Shown one piece after another: positions 1 to 8,248 of a DNA stretch of 64,000 bases. The notes under the pieces are model-generated. The model saw nothing but the letters and a program-made list of their open reading frames with translations. It searched no databases and was not told where the DNA came from. A program made the translations under genes and the position numbers. Source of the stretch: Acidobacteriota bacterium (lineage in GTDB: Bacteria; Acidobacteriota; Vicinamibacteria; Vicinamibacterales; SCN-69-37); NCBI GenBank assembly GCA_020853395.1, contig JADYYY010000003.1, positions 62,001 to 126,000 on the forward strand, read 5' to 3'. Every line of letters starts with the position of its first letter. Position 1 is the stretch's first letter.

Positions 1-1644
1 ATGGTCGACGTTCAGGGCAACCCTGAACGTCTGGCCGATCGGCAGCGACAGGGAGCCGCCGATCTGATGGCGGGCGTACTCCAGGACGTACTTGGACTGC
101 AGCGTCAAGGCCGGCGCGTCCACGTGCAGCCCCGCGTACGACAGGCGAACCATGCCGGAGCCCCAGCGTTTCGCGAGGCTGGTTTCCACGCCGGTGGCGG
201 CCACGTCACGAACATTCGTCGATCGCCACTTGTCGGCCGGCGACGGCCGCAGCCAATCGATCACGTTCCGATCCCAGCGGCGGAACGGCGTCACGGTCCA
301 GGTCCATCCGAGAGATGACCATTCGACGCCGCTGTCGAGCGACCAGCTCGTTTCCGGCGTGAGCGTGGGCGTGCCGAGATTCGCCGGATCGCTGTAGTAC
401 AGCTCGGTGAACGTCGGAATCCTGAAGCCGCGGCTCGCCGACGCGTTCAGCCGGAGCGACGAGGTTGCCTGGGTCGACACGGCAATGGAGGGATTGAGGC
501 TGCGTCCGAACGTCGAGTACGCGTCCAGCCGAAGTCCGCCGTGTACGAGCGAGCGGGCGCCGGCCGGTATCGACACGTCGCCGAAGACGCTCGTGCGCGA
601 GTAGGCATGGTCGCCGAGGTTGGAGGACGCGATCCAGTCGTGGCCGAACGACACGCCGGCGGTGGCGCGCCGGCCATCGGCGAACGCGCGGGTGACGGTG
701 GCCGCAGCGTCGGCACCGTCGCTGTGGTGCCGGTTCTCCGCGAAGCCTGGACGTGCGATGTCCCACAGGAAATGGTCGTGATGATCCCTCGCCGACGCGC
801 GTACTTCCGTGATCAGCGAGCCATGCACGTGCTGCCACTGGGCCGATGCGAGCGTCTGGTCCGTCCACTCCTTGGACGGGGAGTCGCCGTAGAACCCGTT
901 CGCGCCGAAGGCTCGCCGGGCATGCCGCACGTCGAGGGTCAGCGTGGGCGTTACGGCGGCCCGCAGCGATGCGCCGCCCTGGACGAAATCGCGATCGAAC
1001 ATGAAGCCGCCACTGCGATTACCCCAGCCCCCGAGCGTCCATCCAGACGGCAGCCAGCGGCCCGAGAGCGATCCCGAGGCGGACGCGTAGCCATACTGGC
1101 CGCCCTCGACCGTCAGGCCCGCGTGCGCATCCTGCCGGCTGATGATGTTGATCGTGCCGCCCAGTGCATCGGCCCCGTGCACGGCCGATCCGGCGCCGTA
1201 GAGGACTTCGATCCGATCGATGCCGTCGATCGTCAGCGGCACCTCGCCGTTGTGATGTCCCGTCTGGCTGTCGTTGAGGCGCACGCCGTCCAGCAGCACG
1301 AGGTTCTGCCCGAACGTCGAGCCGCGGACGGAGAAATCGGTCTGCACGCCCTTCGGCCCGCGCGCGCGCGGATCCACGGCGGGCAGCAGTCTGAGGGCAT
1401 CGATGACGGAGGTGACGCCGATGCGCTCCAGGTCTTCGCGCGTGAGGATGGCGATCGTTCTCGGGACCGACAGCAGCGGAAGCGCGTCGATCGACGCCGT
1501 GACGAAGACGTCCTGGGAGATGCGGAGTTGGGGCGTCGGGCTGTGGCCCTGGGCCCAGGCTGTCCCGGCGACCGCCACGCTCGCCATCGCCGCGGCCAAC
1601 GCGCGGATCGCGGCGCGGTTCGACCTTGTCGACTGCGCTGACAC
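1..1644 (-). CDS. TonB-dependent outer-membrane receptor, BtuB-like (3' part outside window)
   Basis: Outer-membrane beta-barrel receptor for energy-dependent uptake of a scarce ligand such as a corrinoid, haem or siderophore; the substrate cannot be read from sequence. The frame is open from a GTG at 1644 to the left window edge (548 codons), so the C-terminal barrel strands are missing. A GGAGG lies about 6 nt before the GTG and decides the start. Residues 1-32 form a signal peptide ending AWAQG. The plug domain follows, with TIAILTREDLERIG and then NLVLLDGVRLNDSQ and DGIDRIEVLYGAGS, the classic TonB plug motifs of the BtuB group. Later segments alternate short polar and aromatic stretches as expected for barrel strands. 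I saw no cobalamin riboswitch in the leader. It diverges from acylphosphatase. The family call is firm, the ligand is open. Confidence 0.9.
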   Translation of the reverse strand, partial: MSAQSTRSNRAAIRALAAAMASVAVAGTAWAQGHSPTPQLRISQDVFVTASIDALPLLSVPRTIAILTREDLERIGVTSVIDALRLLPAVDPRARGPKGVQTDFSVRGSTFGQNLVLLDGVRLNDSQTGHHNGEVPLTIDGIDRIEVLYGAGSAVHGADALGGTINIISRQDAHAGLTVEGGQYGYASASGSLSGRWLPSGWTLGGWGNRSGGFMFDRDFVQGGASLRAAVTPTLTLDVRHARRAFGANGFYGDSPSKEWTDQTLASAQWQHVHGSLITEVRASARDHHDHFLWDIARPGFAENRHHSDGADAAATVTRAFADGRRATAGVSFGHDWIASSNLGDHAYSRTSVFGDVSIPAGARSLVHGGLRLDAYSTFGRSLNPSIAVSTQATSSLRLNASASRGFRIPTFTELYYSDPANLGTPTLTPETSWSLDSGVEWSSLGWTWTVTPFRRWDRNVIDWLRPSPADKWRSTNVRDVAATGVETSLAKRWGSGMVRLSYAGLHVDAPALTLQSKYVLEYARHQIGGSLSLPIGQTFRVALNVDH

Positions 1645-1733
1645 GGATATCCTCCGGCGGGCTGGCTGGTCGGTCCCTCATCTGGGACGCCGCTTGCGCG
1701 CCAGCCGAGCAGTGTACCTCGCGGCGCTCTCGA

Positions 1734-1739
1734 TATACT
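1734..1739 (+). promoter_or_regulatory. -10 element TATACT for acylphosphatase
   Basis: TATACT matches five of six consensus positions and ends 6 nt before the ATG at 1746, so the predicted transcript would begin at or next to the start codon (leaderless). No convincing -35 hexamer is seen 17 bp upstream. Confidence 0.45.
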
Positions 1740-1745
1740 CGTGCG

Positions 1746-2021
1746 ATGCTCGTGGCTCGTCGTCTCGAACTGAGCGGCCTGGTGCAGGGCGTCGGGTTCC
1801 GGTTCTTCGCGGTCGAAGCTGCGACGGCTGAAGGCCTCCGCGGCTGGGTCAGGAACCTCGTCGACGGCCGCGTCGAGGTGTTCGTCGAAGGCGACCGCGA
1901 TGCCGTCGTCCGATTCGAGGCCAAAATGCGCCGCGGGCCGGCGCGCGCGCGTGTCGATCGGGTGCGCGTCGATGAGGACGCGCCTTCGGGGCAGGCGGGG
2001 CCGTTTATCATACGACCGTGA
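1746..2021 (+). CDS. acyP: acylphosphatase
   Basis: Small cytosolic hydrolase (91 aa) that cleaves carboxyl-phosphate mixed anhydrides such as acetyl phosphate and 1,3-bisphosphoglycerate. The family signature is present: [12 protein letters not shown] near residue 10 carries the phosphate-binding loop and catalytic Arg, and [16 protein letters not shown] carries the catalytic Asn. Length fits the family (about 90 aa). The ATG at 1746 is chosen because the conserved domain starts right after it; a longer in-frame extension upstream has no similarity and overlaps the promoter. Its stop codon overlaps a possible GTG start for apt. Confidence 0.93.
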   Translation: MLVARRLELSGLVQGVGFRFFAVEAATAEGLRGWVRNLVDGRVEVFVEGDRDAVVRFEAKMRRGPARARVDRVRVDEDAPSGQAGPFIIRP

Positions 2022-2041
2022 CATCGACCGGCGAGGTGGAC

Positions 2042-2560
2042 ATGCAAACGTTGTTGAAGCAGCGCATTCGGCACGTACCGGACTTTCCGAAGCCCGGCAT
2101 TCTCTTCTACGACGTGACGACGCTGCTCAAGGACCCCGAGGGATTCCGGATCGCGGTCGAGGCGATGGCCAAGCCGCACGAGGCCGCCGGGGTGGACGTC
2201 GTGGTCGGCATCGAGAGCCGTGGTTTCATCTTCGGGTCGGCCGTAGCGGACCGCCTGAGGGCGGGATTCGCTCCCGTGCGCAAGCCAGGCAAGCTGCCGT
2301 CCTCGACGCGGCGAGCCTCCTACGCGCTGGAGTACGGCACCGACTCGCTCGAGATCCATGACGATGCCGTGAGCCGCGGGCAGCGGGTCCTCATCGTCGA
2401 CGACCTCCTCGCCACCGGCGGCACGGCGGCCGCGACCGTCGGTCTCGTCCGTGCGCTCGGGGCCGAGGTCGTCGGCCTGCAGTTCCTGATCGAGCTCGTT
2501 GGGCTCAACGGCCGCGAGCGTCTGAAGAACGAGAAGGTCGCGACGGTCTTGCAGTACTGA
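2042..2560 (+). CDS. apt: adenine phosphoribosyltransferase
   Basis: Purine salvage enzyme in the cytosol that makes AMP and pyrophosphate from adenine and PRPP. From ATG 2042 it is 172 aa, near the family's usual 170-185. The N-terminus [20 protein letters not shown] and the PRPP loop [16 protein letters not shown] are diagnostic. A GTG at 2018, overlapping the acylphosphatase stop, would add eight residues; the ATG is preferred because GAGGTGG lies just before it and homologues start there. Likely co-transcribed with acyP. Confidence 0.95.
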   Translation: MQTLLKQRIRHVPDFPKPGILFYDVTTLLKDPEGFRIAVEAMAKPHEAAGVDVVVGIESRGFIFGSAVADRLRAGFAPVRKPGKLPSSTRRASYALEYGTDSLEIHDDAVSRGQRVLIVDDLLATGGTAAATVGLVRALGAEVVGLQFLIELVGLNGRERLKNEKVATVLQY

Positions 2561-2708
2561 CGGGCCAAACCGGGCACCGGTCTGCGCCGCACGGCGGAGC
2601 GGCTCAGGCACGGCGCGATCGCTGGATGCTAGACTCGCTGGGCAGCGCGATCAGCCGCGCGGGTCGGCCGTTGGTTGGGCATCCTGGAGACCTGCGAAGT
2701 CACTCGAT

Positions 2709-2785
2709 GCGCCCGTAGCTCAGCTGGATAGAGCACCGCCCTCCTAAGGCGGGGGTCGGCCGTTCAAATCGGCCCGGGCGCACCA
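2709..2785 (+). tRNA. tRNA-Arg (anticodon CCU)
   Basis: A 77-nt cloverleaf with acceptor stem GCGCCCG/CGGGCGC, D-arm AGCTCAGCTGGATAGAGCA, anticodon stem CCGCC/GGCGG around loop CTCCTAA (anticodon CCT, reads AGG), T-arm with TTCAAAT, discriminator A, and an encoded CCA tail. The last 29 nt are repeated at 29258-29286, suggesting use as an integration site. Confidence 0.96.
2757..2785 (+). repeat. att-like direct repeat, copy within tRNA-Arg
   Basis: 29 bp covering the T-arm, acceptor 3' strand and CCA. Matches 29258-29286 at 28 of 29 positions (C at 2773 is T in the distal copy). The position at the 3' end of a tRNA is typical of tyrosine-recombinase attachment sites. Confidence 0.55.
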
Positions 2786-2953
2786 GCATCCTCAATAACG
2801 TGAATCACTTACAGCCGCGATGCGCGCTCGCGTGCCAACGGTCCGCTTTCTTCTGGGGTGCAATAAAGTACAAGTCTCTCCGACGCTGATCACCGAGACC
2901 CTGGTCCGCTACGAGACAAACTTGTCTCCTGGCAGCGAGAAACTGCTTTGCCC

Positions 2954-4294
2954 CTACTCGCTCCGCAGTGTGCCGAGCGGTTTCCTGACGAGGATGTCCA
3001 GACTTGCGACGACGCCCACAAGGCCGACGAGCGCCGCCGTCGCCACGACGCCCCTGACAACATCGCGAACGCCGGTCGCCATTCGATCTCGAGCAGGTGG
3101 CGGACGAGCACCCACGAAAGACCAGCGGCGCCGATTGCGGCCAAGAGTCCAGGCAGGATGCCAAGAAGTCCATATTCGACGGCGACCATAGCCGTCACGA
3201 GCCGCGTTCCCGCGCCGAGTGTCCGGTAAACGGCGGCCTCGTACAGGCGCTGGAACTTGGTCATGGCGACCGCGCCAATGAGCACGAGGGCTCCCGCCAG
3301 CAGCGTCACGAACCCCACAACCGTCACCCCGACGGTGACATCGTCCACAACCTCACGAATGGACGCGACGACATCACGAACATTGATGACCGACACGTTG
3401 GGATATGCACTTCAAGATCGCGACGCTCCGGACCTTCTGCTGGACGATGACGCGGGTCACGCTCCAGACGCCGATCCCGCCGAGTACCACGATCACGAAA
3501 CCAACCAAGCTCAGGTAGTTCTCAGCCGTCGCGAGGTTGCGACCGAGCTGATCCTCCTGCGTCTTCCACGACCGCACGTCGACGCTATCCTGTCGCAATA
3601 CCTCGCGTAGCCGTTGGGTCAGGGCGGACGGCTCTACCGGAAGGCGCGCGAGCAACTGATAGCTGGCCCGGCTGCCGAAGGCCAGCAGGGAGGTACCTTT
3701 GAGGTCGTCCAGATCGACGTAGACACGCGGACCGAATGCGATGCCGCGTCGCTGCGCGCGGTCCTTGGCGATCGTGCCTCGAACCTCGAACGGCTGGCCC
3801 GCTAGTCGGACCGTGTCGCCGACGCGCAGCCCGAGGGCGATGAGCAGCTCAGGCTGCACGACGACGCCATGGCCGGCGACGAAATCGTGCGAGAACACCC
3901 GGCCCTGTTCGAGCTCGATCGCGCCGTAGTACGGGAAGCCGTCCGAAACCCCGCGAATCTCGACCAACTTCACCTGGCGGTTGCCAACTCCTTCGGCCGC
4001 CGACGCCATCGTCTGCGTCTCGATGACGTCGAGGCCGCCCGTCACACCATACGCTTTGAATTCCGCCTCGATTCGCGCCCGCGTGTTAGCCCCGAGCGGA
4101 CGTGTGGACTGGAGGATGAGATCGGCGCCGATCAGGTTGCGCGCCTCTGCCGTCAGCGCTGTCCGGACGTTCTGAACCACGCTGCGAAGCACGATGATGG
4201 CGGCGACGCCGATGCCGACGCAGAGAAAGAAGAACCCCAGGCGAGACCAGGACGTTCGGATCTCGCGCCACAGCATGCGGCGCACGAACGTCAT
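2954..4294 (-). pseudogene. ABC transporter permease (YbbP/FtsX-like), internal deletion and frameshift
   Basis: Remnant of a permease whose intact relatives have about 800-850 residues. It starts at ATG 4294 (MTFVRRMLWREIRTSWSRLG), has a first membrane segment, a MacB-like extracytoplasmic domain, and a second membrane segment ending VRSVAILKC. There, near 3400, the frame breaks and resumes in another frame with VINVRDVVASIREVVDD, a segment that belongs some 400 residues later. A second frame change near 3080 leads to the true C-terminus DILVRKPLGTLRSE and TAG at 2954-2956. Two lesions make it non-functional. The start overlaps the stop of the upstream ATPase (ATGA), so this was an operon. 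Confidence 0.8.
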
Positions 4295-5002
4295 CGCGCC
4301 ACCTCCGCCGCCGGTACCCGTCGGTCGACGAGCCGGCCGTCCCGCAAGACGAGGACTTCGTTGGTGCGTGCCGCCAGCTCCGGATCGTGGGTGACCAGTA
4401 CGAGGGTGCACCCACGACGACGGTTCACGTCCACGAGAAGGTCGATGATTTGATGTCCGGTGCTGCTGTCAAGGTTGCCGGTGGGCTCGTCAGCGAGAAG
4501 GATCGGGGGGGGCGTTCGCGAGGGCACGCGCGATGGCGACCCGCTGCTGCTCACCACCGGACAGTTGGGATGGATAGTGCGTCGACCGGTCTTCGAGGCC
4601 CACTTCACGAATGAGGGCGTTCGCTCGCCTGGCGGCATCTGCGACCCCGGCAATCTCCATGGGGACGAGCACATTCTCAAGCGCAGTGAGCGACGGCAAT
4701 AGATGGAAGAACTGGAACACGATCCCCACCTTGTCACCACGGAATCGGGCCAGCGCTTCCTCGTCGAGACGGGTGATGTCGACGCCGTCGAGCAGGACGC
4801 GCCCTGACGTCGGCGCATCCAGTCCCGCGACGAGGCCGAGCAGCGTGGACTTGCCGCTGCCAGAGGCACCCATGATTGCCACGGCTTGTCCTCGGGCGAC
4901 GTCCAGCGAGAGCGGGTGCAGGATTGTCAGGGGGCCGACGCCGCTCGGAACGGTCCGGGAGATCTCGACGAGCTGAATGATCGTGTCTGGGTCTGATATC
5001 AA
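4291..5002 (-). pseudogene. ABC transporter ATPase (LolD/MacB type), frameshifted in a homopolymer
   Basis: Nucleotide-binding subunit of an exporter of the LolD/YbbA class. Walker A is GASGSGKST (residues 45-53) and the signature [15 protein letters not shown] is intact. Translation then breaks at a run of eight C on the coding strand (G8 at 4505-4512): with seven C the frame would read on into [12 protein letters not shown] (Walker B) and VTHDPE (H-loop), which are intact in the next frame and run to TGA at 4291. It is therefore either a one-base indel mutation, a phase-variable tract, or a sequencing error. The downstream permease is clearly dead, which favours decay. Confidence 0.8.
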
Positions 5003-5091
5003 GGCGTCCTCGACCGGATCTGCATGAACGTCTGATCAACGTGTTACGGCCAAGTCGCGTTCGTCGTTCGCCCGTTCGAGACTCTCGGATC

Positions 5092-5103
5092 AGTGTATAC
5101 ACT
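5092..5103. promoter_or_regulatory. 12-bp perfect palindrome AGTGTATACACT
   Basis: Lies in the 167-bp gap between the divergent ABC exporter and the phosphatase gene. A 12-bp perfect palindrome of this kind resembles operators of GntR/YtrA-type regulators that control ABC exporters. No such regulator is encoded next to it. Confidence 0.35.
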
Positions 5104-5169
5104 TCTTTAGGATCGTCCTTGCGATCCCAGTTGCCGCTCCCCTCGCCGTCCGTCTGCGATAATTCGCGC

Positions 5170-6501
5170 ATGAACCTGCTGGGACGTCGGAGTCTGTCGT
5201 CCGTCTTGGGTGCAGTGATCAATGTCCTCCTCTTGGGCGCGTGTTCGGTGGGGCTGTTTCAGCTTGGTCTCTTGGCGACCACGGCAATCGCACCGGCGGA
5301 CCGCAACTTCACGGCCAGCGTGCCCGTGGCGTTCACCATCGCTCCCTCTGCCTACCAGTTGACAGCGCGGCGCGACCCGAGGGCGAGGGCCGACGTCGAG
5401 GGTGCGATTCGCGGCACGGTCCGTCTCGCACGCGCGTCGAAGTCGATGGCCGTCGTCTCGCTGCTGGTGCTTCTGCCGCTCACGACCGTCATCATCGCCG
5501 TGCTCTATCGGCTGCGGCGAGTTCTTCGCGGACTGCGCCAAGGCCGGCCGTTCCTGGCGGAGAACGCGACGGACCTTCGGTTCATTGGCCTGATGGTCAT
5601 CGGCGGCCAAATCGCCTGGGCAGGATTGCAGTACCTGGGCATGAGGTTTGGCGTCGATGAGCTGACGAGCGCGCAACTGGTGTTTCAGGCGCCGTTTCCG
5701 TTGAATGTGCCCATCATCGTGTCGGGGCTCGTGCTGGTGGTGGTCGCGGAGGTATTCCGCGAGGGCAACCGCATGCGCTCGGATTTCGAGAGTGCCCGCG
5801 AGATTCAAGGGACGCTCGTGGCCGAGGCTTCGTGCAGAACCGCGAACGTCGCGATCGAGTCACGCATGCGCCCCGCTCGAGACGTGGGCGGCGACTACTA
5901 CGACATCATCGACCTCGGCGAGGGTCGCATTGCCGTGGTCGTGGCCGATGTGGCGGGCAAGGGACTCCCAGCGGCGTTGTTGATGACGCTCCTGCGCGGC
6001 AGCCTACGCAGCCTCATCCTGGCCGGCCTCCGGGACCGGGCGCTGATCGAGGCGCTCAATCGGCATCTTGTCGCCAATACGCCGTCAAACCGACTGGTGA
6101 CGTGTTTCTACGCCGAAATCGATTCGAGACGAGGGACGTTCCGTTACCTCAACGCCGGGCACAATCCACCGTTCTTGGTGAACGGTGCGGCGATGCACAC
6201 ACTCGGGCCGACCGGGATCGTCCTTGGTGTGATGGACGACATGCCGTTCGAAGCCGTTGAAGTGGATGTCTCAGCCGGCGCCCGGCTTCTCGTCTACACG
6301 GATGGACTGCCGGAGGCGACAAACGTGGCTGGCGAGGAGCTTGGGATGGAGCGTCTGGCGGCAATCGTTGCCGAGAATGTCGCCGGGCCGCCGGCGGCGG
6401 TGGTGGACGCCACGCTAGCCCGCGTCGTGGCATTCGCGGGACGCGCGCCCCAGCACGACGACATGACCATCATGCTCGTCGCGATTGATCCGGCCGCGTG
6501 A
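5170..6501 (+). CDS. membrane-anchored SpoIIE/RsbU-type PP2C phosphatase with DUF2975-like sensor region
   Basis: Predicted serine/threonine phosphatase of 443 aa. The N-terminal half has four hydrophobic segments (about residues 15-45, 95-120, 140-165, 175-200) in a DUF2975-like arrangement. The C-terminal half is a PPM/SpoIIE domain with RDVGGDYYDI, DVAGKGLPAALLM, YLNAGHNPPF, LLVYTDGLPEA and QHDDMTIMLV, which hold the metal-binding acidic residues. Such proteins usually dephosphorylate an anti-sigma-factor antagonist, but no partner is encoded nearby. ATG 5170 is chosen because the first membrane segment begins soon after; a longer frame upstream lacks features. Its closest neighbour is the divergent dead exporter. 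Confidence 0.82.
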   Translation: MNLLGRRSLSSVLGAVINVLLLGACSVGLFQLGLLATTAIAPADRNFTASVPVAFTIAPSAYQLTARRDPRARADVEGAIRGTVRLARASKSMAVVSLLVLLPLTTVIIAVLYRLRRVLRGLRQGRPFLAENATDLRFIGLMVIGGQIAWAGLQYLGMRFGVDELTSAQLVFQAPFPLNVPIIVSGLVLVVVAEVFREGNRMRSDFESAREIQGTLVAEASCRTANVAIESRMRPARDVGGDYYDIIDLGEGRIAVVVADVAGKGLPAALLMTLLRGSLRSLILAGLRDRALIEALNRHLVANTPSNRLVTCFYAEIDSRRGTFRYLNAGHNPPFLVNGAAMHTLGPTGIVLGVMDDMPFEAVEVDVSAGARLLVYTDGLPEATNVAGEELGMERLAAIVAENVAGPPAAVVDATLARVVAFAGRAPQHDDMTIMLVAIDPAA

Positions 6502-6543
6502 GAACGCCTGAGAAATGGAAGAGCCCGTGATGTAGTCCGGCGT

Positions 6544-6576
6544 CTTAAGGTCTATTTAAGGACGCCAGGCTACGTT
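6544..6576 (+). promoter_or_regulatory. PmrA/OmpR-type box plus -10, promoter of bshC
   Basis: Half-sites CTTAAGG (6544-6550) and TTTAAGG (6555-6561) are spaced by 11 bp, and TACGTT (6571-6576) follows exactly 9 bp after the second half-site. The second half-site sits where a -35 element would be. The same geometry occurs at 10006, 10819 and 15182. Confidence 0.7.
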
Positions 6577-6583
6577 GTTCGTT

Positions 6584-8233
6584 GTGCGTGAGACAGGCTC
6601 CGCGGCGAGCTCTTCGGCGGAAACCGTTGACCTTAGGCAGTTCGCCTGGAGTCGAGGTCTCGTCGACGACTACATCAACAACTTCCCGAGGGTCGCCTCG
6701 TTGTTTTCGGGGAATAGCTTCCGCCCCGATGACTGGCGCTCCACCGTTGCCCGCGTGCAACGGTCCGCACCCAGTCGGAACGATCTGACAGACGTTCTGC
6801 TCAAACAGCTGGAGCGCCGCCAGGCACCTCGCGCGGCGGTCGATGCGGCGTCCCGCTTTCGGAACAGAGAGGCGGTGGCGATTGTGACCGGTCAACAGGC
6901 TGGGCTCTTTGGCGGCCCGCTGTATTCGCTCTTGAAAGCCGTGACAGCCATCCGCCTGGCGGAATGGGTGAGCGACGAGCTGCGAGTGCCTGCCGTGCCC
7001 GTGTTTTGGGTAGAGAACGAGGACCACGACTGGCAAGAGATCGCTCACGTCGAGGTGCTGGACGATGAGTCGCAAATCCGGGAGGCGAAGGCCGATGCTC
7101 CAGTTGGTGCAGGCCACTTTCCGGTGTGTTCATTTCGGATTCCGCCTGACGACCCCGCAATCGCATCGCTCGAGAGCGCACTCCCTCGCACCGAGTTCAC
7201 CGAATGGCTCCTTCACACCTTGCGCCGGCGCTACCACGCCGGCGCAAGCGTTTCCGAAGCGTTCGCGGGCTGGATAGAAGACGTTCTCGGGGCTCACGGG
7301 CTGGTCGTGTTCGAGGCCCACGATCCGGAAGCCAAGCCATTGGCCGCACGTATCTTCGTCGAAGAGCTTCAGCACCCCGGTCGAACGGTGGAGCTCGTCA
7401 GGCGGCGCGCCGAGGACATGCACCGGCGCGGATACGAACCGCAGATCCTGCCGAACGAGCACAGTCTCCCACTCTTCTACCTGGGCGTTGACGGTCGACA
7501 GGCCATCCGGCGTCAGGGCGATGGGCTACTTGTCGGCGACCGGCCTGTGGCGTTCGGTGATGTCAGGCGTGAAGCGTCTAACAATCCTGAACGCTTCAGC
7601 CCGAACGTTCTGCTTCGTCCGGTCGTTCAAGACACGTTGTTTCCGACGGTCTGTTACGTTGCCGGGCCGGCTGAATTCGTCTACCAGGCGGAGCTCATGG
7701 ACGTGTACGCCGCGTTCAACGTCGAGGCACCGTTGCTGCACCCTCGATTGAGCGCCACGATCGCAGACGGCGCCACGGTGCGTTTCATGAGGCGCTATCA
7801 GTTGCCCTTCCAGTGTCTGCATGACGACCGCGACACCATCCTCACGCGGCTGATGTCTCAGGAACTGCCGGATGGCCTCGAGTCGACATTTGCCGACGTC
7901 GGTCGTGTGATTGACGAACACGCCGCTCGTATCCGCGCATTGGTGCTCAATCTCGATCCCACACTTGCTGGCGCCCTCGACACCACGGTGGCACGGGCGC
8001 AGGAGTCGTTTTCGGCGCTTCATCGGAAGGCCGTGCAGGCCGCCACGCGGAAGGACGATATCGTGCGGCGCCAACTCGATCGAGCCCACGCCCTCATCTA
8101 CCCGAAAGGCATGCCTCAGGAGCGATGCCTGGGCGGCGTCTTCTTTCTGAATCGCTACGGACCGGCGCTGTGCGAGCGTCTCCTCGATGTCGATCCGTTC
8201 ACGACGAATTGGCACCATATGTTGACTCCGTAG
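6584..8233 (+). CDS. bshC: bacillithiol biosynthesis cysteine-adding enzyme BshC
   Basis: Cytosolic enzyme assigned to the last step of bacillithiol synthesis, adding cysteine to glucosaminyl-malate. 549 aa, close to the family's 530-540. Diagnostic segments are VAIVTGQQAGLFGGPLYSLL and PVFWVENEDHDWQEI, and a C-terminal coiled coil (LDTTVARAQESFSALHRKAV) follows a Rossmann-like core, as in BshC. The start is uncertain: a TTG at 6575 overlaps the -10 hexamer, so the GTG at 6584, at the predicted transcription start, is preferred and would be leaderless. bshA and bshB are not in this window. Followed after 15 bp by a symporter gene. Confidence 0.88.
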   Translation: MRETGSAASSSAETVDLRQFAWSRGLVDDYINNFPRVASLFSGNSFRPDDWRSTVARVQRSAPSRNDLTDVLLKQLERRQAPRAAVDAASRFRNREAVAIVTGQQAGLFGGPLYSLLKAVTAIRLAEWVSDELRVPAVPVFWVENEDHDWQEIAHVEVLDDESQIREAKADAPVGAGHFPVCSFRIPPDDPAIASLESALPRTEFTEWLLHTLRRRYHAGASVSEAFAGWIEDVLGAHGLVVFEAHDPEAKPLAARIFVEELQHPGRTVELVRRRAEDMHRRGYEPQILPNEHSLPLFYLGVDGRQAIRRQGDGLLVGDRPVAFGDVRREASNNPERFSPNVLLRPVVQDTLFPTVCYVAGPAEFVYQAELMDVYAAFNVEAPLLHPRLSATIADGATVRFMRRYQLPFQCLHDDRDTILTRLMSQELPDGLESTFADVGRVIDEHAARIRALVLNLDPTLAGALDTTVARAQESFSALHRKAVQAATRKDDIVRRQLDRAHALIYPKGMPQERCLGGVFFLNRYGPALCERLLDVDPFTTNWHHMLTP

Positions 8234-8248
8234 AGGTGCCGCGACGAC

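Noticed and set aside
1645..1745. Cobalamin riboswitch upstream of the BtuB-like receptor
   Set aside because: No B12-box-like sequence could be found in the short leader, which begins immediately beside the divergent acyP promoter.
1019..2611. Long open frame on the minus strand across apt and acyP (530 codons)
   Set aside because: Arg/Pro-rich composition with no domains; it is the shadow of the well-supported genes acyP and apt and of the TonB receptor in another frame.
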